Source of the DNA: UBA2256 sp964531105
GTDB lineage: Bacteria; Spirochaetota; Spirochaetia; Treponematales; Rectinemataceae
NCBI GenBank assembly: GCA_964531105.1
Contig: CAZHFN010000030.1
Location: 1-25,274 of the forward strand
Reading direction: 5' to 3'
Length of the DNA stretch: 25,274 nucleotides
Numbering within the stretch: the stretch's first letter is position 1; each line of letters begins with the position of its first letter. A program made the position numbers and the translations under genes. The notes beneath the pieces are model-generated. The model saw only the letters and a program-made list of their open reading frames with translations, did not search any database and was not told the DNA's origin. Below are positions 19,670 through 25,274 of the stretch, one piece after another.

Positions 19670-20989
19670 ATGACAAAGGCAAAGGAGACGGTTACAGGCT
19701 ATCTGCCTGACGAAACCCCGTCCACTGGGAAGCTGATTGTATTCGCGTTTCAACAGCTTCTGGTAATGTTCCCGGCTACGGTAACTGTAGCCCTGCTGAC
19801 CGGCTTCCATATCTCGACCACGATTTTTGCCAGCGGGTTGGCCACATTGGCCTTCCTCTTCGTGACCAAGGGAAAAATTCCCCTCTACTACGGCTCCAGC
19901 TTTTCCTACATCGCGGCCATCGTCAGCATCACCGGCGCAACCTTCGGCCAGGTAGCTTCGGACGCCCTCATCTCCCAGGCTCAGTGGGGGATCATTATGT
20001 CCGGTCTAGTATCCATAGCGGCGGGGCTTATCGTAAGCCGCTTCGGTATGGAGGTGATCGAGAAGGTGCTTCCCGCTTCGGTCACTGGCTCCATCGCCAT
20101 GGTGATAGGCATTTCCCTGGCCGGCGTGGCTATCACAAGCGCGGCTGGCTTTTCCAACGGTGCTGCCAACGATAAGGCTTGGATCGCGGCCTTGGTCACC
20201 CTCTTCGCCACCATCGGCTTCTCGGTCTATCTCAAGGGTGTGGCGGGGCAGCTGCCCATTCTGTTCGGAATTCTTGTGGGCTACCTGGTGGCCATCCCCC
20301 TTGGGCTAGTGGATTTCGCCGCAATCTGGACGGGTACTGTGGTCGAGCTACCGCACTTCACGCTGCCTATACCCAACTGGATGGCTGTGGCCGCTATCAT
20401 GCCCATAGCCATCGCGACTATTCCTGAGTCCACAGCCCACCTTTTCCAGCTGGATATATATGTAAACGATCTGGCCAAGCGCAAGGGCAAGAAGGAATAC
20501 AAAATCGCCGACAAGCTGGGTCTCAACCTGGTGGGCGACGGTATCGGCGATATTGTGGCCTCCATATTCGGCGGACCTGCAGGCACAAACTACGGCGAGA
20601 ACATCTCCACCATGGCCATCACCAAGAACTTCTCGGTGAAGGTTTTAGGCGGGGCGGCCATCATGGCCATCATCCTCTCCTTCATCCAGCCTCTGTCCAA
20701 CGCCATCAGGTCGGTGCCAGGCTCGGTGATCAATGGTGCCTGCATTTACCTCTTCGGCGTCATAGGCGCCCAGGGCGTGGCTATCATGATCAACAAGAAA
20801 GTGGACCTCTTCGACGCGCGCAACCTGGCGGTTATCGCAGTCATCCTTGTGATAGGCTTAGGCGGCTCCTACGGCTTCCCCAACGGCATGATCCCCGCCT
20901 TCGGCATGCAGCTTCCTGCTATCGCCACAGCGGCAGTCGTGGGCATCGTGGTGAACCTCGCGCTTTCGGTGGGAAGGAAAAAGAACTAG
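19670..20989 (+). CDS. NCS2-family nucleobase permease (uracil/xanthine/urate type)
   Basis: Multi-spanning inner-membrane symporter of 439 residues in the nucleobase-ascorbate transporter family. Recognisable segments are FAFQQLLVMFPATVTVALLTG, YYGSSFSYIAAI (NAT GSSFxF motif), the Glu-containing AIATIPESTAHLFQLD, and the family signature region GPAGTNYGENISTMAIT. These lie in the expected order with about 14 predicted membrane segments. NYGENI-type signatures are frequent in bacterial uracil/purine permeases. The ATG at 19670 follows GAGGGGAGG. An intrinsic terminator ends the unit, so it is a single gene. Its presence near the deaminase operon suggests purine base uptake, but pyrimidine substrates are equally possible from sequence alone. 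Confidence 0.9.
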   Translation: MTKAKETVTGYLPDETPSTGKLIVFAFQQLLVMFPATVTVALLTGFHISTTIFASGLATLAFLFVTKGKIPLYYGSSFSYIAAIVSITGATFGQVASDALISQAQWGIIMSGLVSIAAGLIVSRFGMEVIEKVLPASVTGSIAMVIGISLAGVAITSAAGFSNGAANDKAWIAALVTLFATIGFSVYLKGVAGQLPILFGILVGYLVAIPLGLVDFAAIWTGTVVELPHFTLPIPNWMAVAAIMPIAIATIPESTAHLFQLDIYVNDLAKRKGKKEYKIADKLGLNLVGDGIGDIVASIFGGPAGTNYGENISTMAITKNFSVKVLGGAAIMAIILSFIQPLSNAIRSVPGSVINGACIYLFGVIGAQGVAIMINKKVDLFDARNLAVIAVILVIGLGGSYGFPNGMIPAFGMQLPAIATAAVVGIVVNLALSVGRKKN

Positions 20990-21038
20990 AAAAAGCCTAG
21001 CTGAATTCGATTCTCGTCTGATTGGAATATTCATATCG

Positions 21039-21077
21039 CAGGGCTGCCCGGGAAGAATCCCAGGTAGCCCTGTTTTT
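21039..21077 (+). terminator. Rho-independent terminator after the permease gene
   Basis: CAGGGCT (21039-21045) pairs with AGCCCTG (21066-21072); inner pairs CC/GG and GGGA/TCCC continue the stem to an AGAA loop, and TTTTT follows at 21073-21077. It ends the permease transcript and its last bases overlap the stop of the convergent cupin gene. Confidence 0.85.
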
Positions 21078-21420
21078 AGTAACTGTCCCCTTCTTGGGGA
21101 ACAAGACAAATAAAGACGAGGGGAGTGGCGCCCAGATTCACGAAATGGTGCTGCTTCCCTCCTTCTATATAGGCTACCGAACCCTTTCGTATGGGGTTGT
21201 CCACGCCCTCAATGACAATTTTCCCTTCCCCCTCCAGCACGTAGTTGGCATGAAACCAGGGGTGGGAGTGGTAAGGGCTGGAGCCTCCGGGCTGTACGGT
21301 AAAGATTCTGAAATAGCCGTCGTATCCATCCTTGGGCCCTATGGCGATGCGCTTGGTGACGCCCCTTACTCCCTGTCCTTTCATCTCTACCGACTGAATA
21401 TCTTCAATGTGTCTGACCAC
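21076..21420 (-). CDS. Small cupin-domain protein
   Basis: A 114-residue single-domain cupin. Motif 1 contains GGSSPYHSHPWFHANYVLEGEG: His51 and His53 are present, and the usual glutamate of HxHx3E is His57. Motif 2 ends GGKQHHFVNLG with His91 and Asn95. Such proteins bind a divalent metal and may be enzymes, ligand sensors or sugar-binding proteins; no specific reaction can be assigned. The start is a GTG at 21420 with AAGGAGG eight bases upstream, a strong site. No signal peptide is seen. It is transcribed alone, divergently from the YCII-like gene. Confidence 0.85.
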   Translation of the reverse strand: MVRHIEDIQSVEMKGQGVRGVTKRIAIGPKDGYDGYFRIFTVQPGGSSPYHSHPWFHANYVLEGEGKIVIEGVDNPIRKGSVAYIEGGKQHHFVNLGATPLVFICLVPQEGDSY

Positions 21421-21535
21421 GGAATCCTCCTTACATCAATATACAAAGACTTAAGGCTGAGGGGAATTCTAGGGGTGACAAGTCGCTGCGGGCTTTGTAT
21501 TGTAGACTCTACGAAAATACCTCAGGAGGTACGCA

Positions 21536-21820
21536 ATGTTCATAATCACATCAGAGTATTTGAAACCGAACGATCAGGTGGATGTGCATCTAAAGGCGCA
21601 CAGGGAATTCCTGGATAAGCAGTACGAAAAGGGGCTTTTCCTGGCTTCGGGGCGCAAGGTTCCCCGGACTGGGGGCGTGATTTTTTCCAGGGGGAACTCG
21701 AGAGCCGAGGTGGAAGCCGTAATGGCCCAGGATCCTTTTGTCATTCACGGCTGCGCAAAATACGATATTGTGGAATTTGCCCCTGTAAAGGTGGCTCCGG
21801 GGATGGAGCAGCTGCTTTAG
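21536..21820 (+). CDS. YCII-related (YciI-like) protein
   Basis: A 94-residue protein of the YCII family, which has a ferredoxin-like fold. The fold starts with a beta strand MFIITSEYL, then VDVHLKAHREFLDKQYEKGLFLASGRKVPRTGGVIFSRG with the conserved histidine in the first helix and the SGRxxPxxGG turn, and a second half EVEAVMAQDPFVIHGCAKYDIVEFAPV. Family members are small putative enzymes, some fused to regulators; no reaction is known for this type. The ATG follows CAGGAGG at six bases. It is a separate unit convergent with the EamA gene. Confidence 0.88.
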   Translation: MFIITSEYLKPNDQVDVHLKAHREFLDKQYEKGLFLASGRKVPRTGGVIFSRGNSRAEVEAVMAQDPFVIHGCAKYDIVEFAPVKVAPGMEQLL

Positions 21821-21875
21821 GATTTTCCCGCCACAGGGCTCCTTGCGCACTTATGGCGCCTAGTCGTGCTATCGG

Positions 21876-21964
21876 GTGGCGCGGGCAGCTTTTACGGTCA
21901 ACAGGCTTGGGGCACCCTTAGGGGTTCTGCTAAGAGCGGGTGGGCTTCAGGCTGCCCGCGCCAC
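21876..21964. repeat. Perfect 14-bp inverted repeat at the end of the EamA gene
   Basis: GTGGCGCGGGCAGC (21876-21889) and GCTGCCCGCGCCAC (21951-21964) are exact inverse copies separated by 61 bases. The right copy is the last coding part of the EamA gene (VARAA); the left copy lies in the space behind the YCII gene. It could form a long stem in transcripts from either side. No T-run follows it. Confidence 0.55.
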
Positions 21965-22885
21965 TTCGGTCTTGCCCAGGGGTAGCTGGGAGAGTATGGC
22001 CGCGCCGAGCATGAGGGCGCCGCCGGCAAATAGCCGCAGGCTCGCGCTCTCGCCTAGCAGCAGGACTCCGCCTATGGCGCCGAAGAGGCCTTCCATGGCG
22101 AGAAGGATGGAGGCATGTGCCGGCGGCGCCCGACGCTGGGCCACAATCTGAAGGGTAAAGGCTACCCCGCAGGAAAAGAGGCCGCCGTAAAGCAAGGGAA
22201 CGAGGGCTTTAAAAGTTCCTGCGAAGGGCGTAGGTTCGAATAGAATGGCCGCGATAAAGCTTAAGAGGCCGCACACCGCAAACTGACCCGCCGATAGCTC
22301 CACAGGGTCTACCGTAGCCGCGAATTTAGCGATCACTAGTATATGGATTGCCCAGAACAGTGAGCCTGCCAGGACCAAGAGGTCGCCGGGGGCGATTGAA
22401 AAGCCTGAGCCGAATCCCACGGTGATGATATAGAGTCCAAACACTGCTATCAGGGCCGCTATATAGTCTTTAAGGCTTGTTTTTCGTCCGAACAGGGTTG
22501 CGATAAGTGGAACTATCACCACATAGAGGCTGGTGATGAATGCGGCATTGCCCGCCGTCGTGGTTACGATGCCGAGCTGCTGAAGACTGGCGCCTATGAA
22601 CATGGCGCCGCCTGCTACCAAGAAGGGAAGGATCCGCGCCCATAGCCCGGTCTTAGTATTTGTTGCGCCTGCGAGAGATGGCTGAACAGATTCTTTGGAT
22701 TTTCTTTTCCTGTGCCGGATGAGGGGCAGAAGTATAAGAGCGCCTATGGCATAGCGCACAGCGTTGAAAGCGAAGGGTCCGATGTCTTCCATGCCAACAC
22801 GCTGGGCAACGAAGGCGAAGCCCCAGATGGCGGCGGTGAGTAGCAGCAGAAAATCGGCGTAGAGGATGCCGGCGCGAGATTTCAT
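21947..22885 (-). CDS. EamA/DMT-family membrane exporter
   Basis: The 312-residue protein has ten hydrophobic helices in two homologous halves, each an EamA domain. The first runs from LYADFLLLLTAAIWGFAFVAQRVGM (with FAFNAVRYAIGALILLPL) to about residue 150. The second begins near GDLLVLAGSLFWAIHILVIAKFA and includes FAVCGLLSFIAA and ILLAMEGLFGAIGGVLLLGE. Between helices 2 and 3 is a basic loop RHRKRKSKES. The AIWG and A/G-rich helix motifs are typical of drug/metabolite exporters for amino acids or other metabolites; the substrate is not predictable. The start ATG 22885 has GCAGGTAG upstream. It ends inside an inverted repeat and is separated from the upstream RRM gene by a terminator. Confidence 0.9.
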   Translation of the reverse strand: MKSRAGILYADFLLLLTAAIWGFAFVAQRVGMEDIGPFAFNAVRYAIGALILLPLIRHRKRKSKESVQPSLAGATNTKTGLWARILPFLVAGGAMFIGASLQQLGIVTTTAGNAAFITSLYVVIVPLIATLFGRKTSLKDYIAALIAVFGLYIITVGFGSGFSIAPGDLLVLAGSLFWAIHILVIAKFAATVDPVELSAGQFAVCGLLSFIAAILFEPTPFAGTFKALVPLLYGGLFSCGVAFTLQIVAQRRAPPAHASILLAMEGLFGAIGGVLLLGESASLRLFAGGALMLGAAILSQLPLGKTEVARAA

Positions 22886-22928
22886 TATTCTACCTGCGAA
22901 GTTTGGGAGTATTCCCGAAATACCTTAT

Positions 22929-22958
22929 AAAAAACCGCTCCTTTCGGAGCGGCTTTTT
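22929..22958. terminator. Bidirectional rho-independent terminator
   Basis: CCGCTCC, loop TTTC, GGAGCGG (22935-22952) is preceded by six A's and followed on the plus strand by CTTTTT. Read on the minus strand the stem is followed by six T's, so it ends the RRM gene transcript and isolates the EamA gene. Confidence 0.85.
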
Positions 22959-23017
22959 GCTATTGGGGGTCGGAAGTTTTGGCCTTTACGGCACGAAGAA
23001 CTTCCGAACTTTGTCTC

Positions 23018-23296
23018 TTAGTACCTGCGATCGCTGCGATCGTTCCGGGGCCTGTCCATGGCCTCGTTGACCCGGAGCTGGCGACCGTCTAACTCGGCGC
23101 CGTTGGTGCCATTGATGGCAGCCATGGCTTCCTCATCGCTATCCATTTCGACAAAGCCGAATCCCTTCGACATGCCGCTGTCTCTGTCGCTGATGATCTT
23201 GGCAGACGCAACGCCGCCGTAGTTCTGGAAGAGGGTTCTGAGGCTGGCCTCAGAGGTGTTGTAGCTCAGGTTCCCGACATAAAGTTTCTTTCCCAC
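23018..23296 (-). CDS. RRM-domain RNA-binding protein
   Basis: A 92-residue protein with one RNA recognition motif: RNP2 LYVGNL (residues 5-10) and RNP1 KGFGFVEM (44-51), spaced as in bacterial Rbp proteins of cyanobacteria, spirochaetes and others. It ends in a short Arg/Asp-rich tail (RPRNDRSDRRY). Such proteins bind single-stranded RNA in the cytoplasm and in cyanobacteria are often cold-induced. The start is GTG 23296, eight bases after GAAGGA. The leader upstream has two hairpins and a T-run, a layout that could allow post-transcriptional control. A terminator follows 60 bases after the stop. Confidence 0.93.
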   Translation of the reverse strand: MGKKLYVGNLSYNTSEASLRTLFQNYGGVASAKIISDRDSGMSKGFGFVEMDSDEEAMAAINGTNGAELDGRQLRVNEAMDRPRNDRSDRRY

Positions 23297-23310
23297 GATC
23301 TAATCCTTCA

Positions 23311-23359
23311 CCCGCCGCTTTGCGTCGGGCATCAAAAAAAGTATCCGCGCATTCCGCGC
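23311..23359 (-). promoter_or_regulatory. Structured leader of the RRM gene
   Basis: On the minus strand a GC-rich segment with the direct repeat ATGCGCGGA (two copies, about 23342-23359) can fold as GCGC/GCGC and is followed by seven T's (23333-23339), resembling a weak terminator. Next comes CCCGACGC-AAA-GCGGCGGG, a hairpin at 23311-23329 ending just before the GAAGGA ribosome binding site. This suggests attenuation or temperature-dependent access to the start, but only from structure by eye. Confidence 0.35.
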
Positions 23360-23481
23360 ATCGGCAAAACTGCAGGTTCTTATGAACCCGCGTTATCGTC
23401 GAAATGGATACTATCATAAAGCGCTGACAATACATAGCACCCCACCCCCCTAGGTCGGTGCGCTACATTTTTTGCAAGTTT

Positions 23482-23511
23482 TTGCCAGTACTAGCCTTTT
23501 TATGCTATTAT
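23482..23511 (+). promoter_or_regulatory. Promoter of the ketopantoate-reductase-like gene
   Basis: TTGCCA (23482-23487) and TATTAT (23506-23511) are separated by 18 bases; the -10 matches five of six. Transcription would start about 55 bases before the coding region. Confidence 0.5.
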
Positions 23512-23574
23512 TTTCCCAAGGCCTTGGCGCATTGCTGCGCGGAGCGGGGTACTTTTTAAACACTAGGAGCAATG

Positions 23575-24507
23575 ATGAAACAAATAGCAGTAGTCGGAAT
23601 CGGGGGCGTGGGCGGGTTTATTGGCGCCAAACTGGCCGCGCTGGGAGAAAGGGATCAGTCGGTCAAGGTAAATTTTGTCGCCCGGGGTGCCCAGCTGGAA
23701 GCTATCCGCAAGGATGGGATCAGACTGGATGCTGAAGAGGGCAAAATTGTAGGTAGGCCCAGTCTTGCCACGGATAGAATCGCCGATCTTCCGCCGCTGG
23801 ACTACTGTTTTGTCAGCGTCAAAGGATTCAGCCTGGTGGATGTACTGAGTCAGCTCAAGGCTAAGATGAAGGAAACAACCGTTATCATTCCTTTGCTCAA
23901 TGGAGCCGATATCTATGAGCGGGTGAGGTCGGTTATCAAGACCGGCTATGTGCACCCGGCGGGCATCTATATCAGTTCCTTTGTGCAAGCCCCTGGTCAT
24001 GTGGTCCAGATCGGGCCTGTGAGCAGCATCTTCCTCGGGCGAGAGCCAGGCCAGGCGAAGGATGATCGATCGGTACTGGCGCTTATGGATGCGGCGGGTA
24101 TCAAGTATATGTGGAAGGAAGATCCCTTCGTTGAAATTTGGAATAAATATATTTTCATCGCGCCCTTCGGCTTGGTGACCGCCCAGGAGGGCAAGACACT
24201 GGGCGAAGTATTCCAGTCGCCGGAGGATCTGGCCGCGACTAAGGCGGTTATGGCCGAGGTGGTGGCCTTAGGAAGGGCCAAGGGAATTGCGCTTCCCGAC
24301 ACTATTATCGAGGACACCTTGACTAGAGCGGCCAAGTTCCCGCCCACCACCCGCACATCCTTTCAGCGAGACGTAGACTTGAAAGACAAGCAGGATGAGC
24401 GGGATCTTTTTGGCGCCACTATCCTTAGGCTGGGCAAGGAATTGGGTCTGCCTACACCCAATGCGGAAAGACTCTACGCGGCGATATTAAAGAAAAAGCC
24501 TTTGTAG
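23575..24507 (+). CDS. Ketopantoate reductase / ApbA-PanE family protein
   Basis: NADP-dependent 2-dehydropantoate 2-reductase-type protein of 310 residues. The Rossmann motif is VVGIGGVGGFIGA (GxGxxG at residues 8-13), followed by FVARG for phosphate binding, DYCFVSVKGF, LLNGAD with the family Asn, the catalytic-lysine region EIWNKYIFIAPFG, and the C-terminal motif TSFQRDVDLK with LGLPTPNAERLYAAI. Ketopantoate reductase makes pantoate for coenzyme A, but many paralogues reduce other 2-oxo acids. Tandem ATGs lie at 23572 and 23575; AGGAG is two bases before the first and five before the second, so the second is preferred. No pan genes are adjacent, so the exact role is unproven. Confidence 0.86.
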   Translation: MKQIAVVGIGGVGGFIGAKLAALGERDQSVKVNFVARGAQLEAIRKDGIRLDAEEGKIVGRPSLATDRIADLPPLDYCFVSVKGFSLVDVLSQLKAKMKETTVIIPLLNGADIYERVRSVIKTGYVHPAGIYISSFVQAPGHVVQIGPVSSIFLGREPGQAKDDRSVLALMDAAGIKYMWKEDPFVEIWNKYIFIAPFGLVTAQEGKTLGEVFQSPEDLAATKAVMAEVVALGRAKGIALPDTIIEDTLTRAAKFPPTTRTSFQRDVDLKDKQDERDLFGATILRLGKELGLPTPNAERLYAAILKKKPL

Positions 24508-24512
24508 AAAGC

Positions 24513-25202
24513 CTATTTCATTGTGGCCAGCAGTTTAGCCGCATCCTTGTTGCCCATGTCGGCGGCCTTCTGGAGATCGACCTTGGCCTCGGCCGCCCTT
24601 CCGGTGTCCTTGTAGAGCTGGCCTCGATAGTACCAGGCCGAGGCGCTGGGATCGGGCTGGGAAGCGAAAAGATCCATGTACTCGTTGAAGAGCTGCTCGG
24701 CTTTCTTTCTGTCCTGGCCGGCTATGCCGGGCAGGACTTGCCAGAATCGGCCGAGGGCGAGGATGGGGCCGCCATCATCGTACATTTTGTCGGTTTTATA
24801 GGCATTTTCAAAGCCCATCTGGGTTTTGCCCTTGAGGCCTTCGGCGAGGGCTTTGACGATGCTGACACAGTCAGAGTAGGTACCTACGCAGAGCCCGTAC
24901 CAGTACCAGCCTTCGATGCCGGTGGCGTTGAGCTTGAAGGCTATTTCGCCGTATTTCATGCCTTCCTTAGTGGCCAGTCTGGCTGTGTCTTTCCATCCGG
25001 GGATTTCTTCCACAACCAGGTAGTCGCCGTATTTGCGGGCGGCCTGAGCGGCCTTCCAGTTGAGTTCGTAATCGCTGGGCGCCGCGGCAGCGGCCTTGAC
25101 TGCCGCTTCATATGTAGCCTTGAGCTCGGCTTCGGATGCGGCAAAGAGGGGAGCGAGGGCTGTCAGAAGAACGAGTATGAACGCTATGCTTTTCCTGTTC
25201 AT
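24513..25202 (-). CDS. Periplasmic TPR-like protein, TatT (TRAP T-component) type
   Basis: From ATG 25202, preceded by GGAGG, the 229-residue protein has a signal peptide (MNRKSIAFILVLLTALAPLFAAS) and then an all-helical repeat body. The segments NWKAAQAARKYGDYL, GMKYGEIAFKLNATGIEGWYWYGLCVG, FENAYKTDKMYDDGGPILALGRFWQVLPG and AWYYRGQLYKDTGRAAEAKVDLQKAADMG are tetratricopeptide-like. The YDDGGPxxALGRxWxxLPG block is typical of the family of Treponema pallidum TatT, a TRAP-transporter-associated protein. No cysteine lipobox is seen. No TRAP transporter or binding protein lies in this window, so the partner is unknown. The frame extends to 25256, but the signal peptide and ribosome binding site fix the start. 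Confidence 0.78.
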   Translation of the reverse strand: MNRKSIAFILVLLTALAPLFAASEAELKATYEAAVKAAAAAPSDYELNWKAAQAARKYGDYLVVEEIPGWKDTARLATKEGMKYGEIAFKLNATGIEGWYWYGLCVGTYSDCVSIVKALAEGLKGKTQMGFENAYKTDKMYDDGGPILALGRFWQVLPGIAGQDRKKAEQLFNEYMDLFASQPDPSASAWYYRGQLYKDTGRAAEAKVDLQKAADMGNKDAAKLLATMK

Positions 25203-25240
25203 GGAAAAAACCTCCGTGGTCATGCCTGATTTCTGAGCGA

Positions 25241-25269
25241 AGCCTACACGGGCCATTAGTCCGGGTCAA
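25241..25269 (-). promoter_or_regulatory. Candidate promoter of the TatT-like gene
   Basis: On the minus strand TTGACC (25264-25269) and TAGGCT (25241-25246) are 17 bases apart. The -35 is good and the -10 poor. It lies about 40 bases before the start codon. Confidence 0.4.
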
Positions 25270-25274
25270 GCCGG

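Noticed and set aside
21022..21618. Plus-strand frame (198 codons) across the cupin gene
   Set aside because: It is antisense to the cupin and runs into the YCII gene in the wrong frame; the cupin has motifs and a strong ribosome binding site.
1..25274. CRISPR array, rRNA or complete tRNA genes, integrase or transposase genes
   Set aside because: No regularly spaced repeat series, no rRNA-like sequence and no recombinase motifs were seen on either strand.

Overview
The window is GC-rich bacterial chromosome that most resembles a spirochaete (Treponema/Spirochaeta-type). The pointers are an OmpA-like cell-envelope protein carrying an SPDNDGxDD Ig-like module, a TatT-like (TRAP T-component) periplasmic helical protein, and the overall gene style. 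This assignment is an inference from protein families, because no rRNA or full tRNA is present.

Layout. 1-1331: the 3' part of an OmpA-like protein gene faces a secreted rhodanese gene. 1332-2722: a low-GC, scarred stretch holding the 3' half of a CAU-anticodon tRNA gene, an IS21-like end, and the remains of a type I restriction-modification locus in the order hsdM tail, dinD, hsdS head. The dinD appears internally deleted. 2718-5785 (-): an UlaG-type lactonase, a zinc alcohol dehydrogenase and a beta-hydroxyacid dehydrogenase form an apparent sugar-acid catabolic operon with its own promoter and operator-like palindrome. 5927-7156 (-): an M20-type allantoate/N-carbamoyl amino acid amidohydrolase.

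7420-16136 (+): a tightly packed seven-gene operon encodes an Opp/Dpp-class ABC importer (binding protein, two permeases, two ATPases) with an adenine-deaminase-like protein and a guanine deaminase built into it. Together with the divergent amidohydrolase and the NCS2 nucleobase permease at 19670-20989, this suggests import and deamination of purines or purine-derived ureides for nitrogen. The operon promoter lies between two copies of a 13-bp palindromic motif about 126 bp apart.

16137-19321: an intergenic region holds an unlisted 50-residue membrane protein, several hairpins including a strong terminator without an obvious gene, and a cluster of CCATCGC half-sites around a TATAAT. It is followed by a secreted two-repeat protein of unknown family, a DUF4256 protein, and two tandem Hsp20 genes read from a near-perfect sigma-54 promoter. 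19670-25274: nucleobase permease, cupin, YCII-like protein, EamA exporter, RRM RNA-binding protein with a structured leader, ketopantoate-reductase-like protein and TatT-like protein. No CRISPR array, rRNA, complete tRNA, integrase or transposase gene was found.
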